DNA of 37,859 nucleotides from Chloroflexota bacterium. GTDB taxonomy: Bacteria; Chloroflexota; Anaerolineae; Epilineales; SHYO01. Position 1 is the stretch's first letter, and each line of letters opens with the position of its first letter. Of this stretch, positions 37,853-37,859 are shown one piece after another. The stretch covers positions 1 through 37,859 of the forward strand of contig SHYO01000021.1 in assembly GCA_009692745.1 (NCBI GenBank), read 5' to 3'. Both the position numbers and the translations under genes were made by a program. The notes under the pieces were generated by a model that did no database searches, was not told where the DNA came from, and saw nothing but the letters and a program-made list of their open reading frames with translations.

Positions 37853-37859
37853 ATGCTCC

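Overview
The window looks like chromosomal DNA of a bacterium of the phylum Chloroflexota, probably near Anaerolineae/Caldilineae. The evidence is indirect: a secreted protein carrying the YLPLV tract common in exported Chloroflexota proteins, a membrane operon of a type I associate with that phylum (DUF6754-like protein plus a zinc-ribbon membrane protein), a short BTAD-domain regulator, and Tat/lipobox solute-binding proteins with Pro/Ala linkers. No rRNA, tRNA, CRISPR array, insertion sequence or phage module was seen. Sigma-70-type promoters (TTGNNN, 16-18 nt, TANNAT-like) are readable in front of many transcription units.

Layout. 1-1251: 3' part of a family 1 glycosidase, convergent with an SDR oxidoreductase gene (1260-2033) that is interrupted by one in-frame TAG. 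2222-3889: two tandem secreted paralogues of unknown function. 3989-6596: fucD-like L-fuconate dehydratase, a TlpA-type thioredoxin and an Lgt-like membrane protein, translationally coupled. 6663-8180 (minus): an Asp-box (BNR) propeller protein followed by a MoaD/ThiS-like protein; their promoter contains a palindrome of the LexA/SOS-box type. 8316-11591: a methyltransferase, a divergent BTAD regulator, a cloverleaf-shaped intergenic repeat and a second Asp-box protein. 11779-18195: a six-gene unit (peptide-type ABC binding protein, two permeases, an EamA transporter, a creatininase-family amidohydrolase and a PLP-dependent dehydratase), which suggests uptake and breakdown of an amide or amino-acid-like compound. 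18230-20442 (minus): response regulator and PAS histidine kinase. 20647-26267 (minus): two tandem nitroreductase/SagB-like paralogues, an SRPBCC protein, a SnoaL-like protein and a NicO-type metal transporter with a His-rich loop. 26446-29676: an FAD monooxygenase-like protein, a receiver-domain remnant, and a secreted PQQ-type sugar dehydrogenase carrying a dockerin-like tail. 29767-33814 (minus): MFS transporter, adenosine-deaminase-family enzyme, and a solute-binding protein that has lost its start and signal peptide and abuts the deaminase stop codon in the same frame. 34106-34420: small ABM-like protein. 34417-37852 (minus): four-gene membrane operon with a DUF6754-like protein and a zinc-ribbon protein.

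The best candidates for something undescribed are: the four-gene membrane operon at the right edge; the tandem secreted CNC-motif paralogues; the tandem nitroreductase-like pair; the propeller/MoaD operon with an SOS-box-like operator inside its promoter spacer; and the in-frame junction between the deaminase and the binding protein. All functions come from reading motifs by eye; no database search was run.
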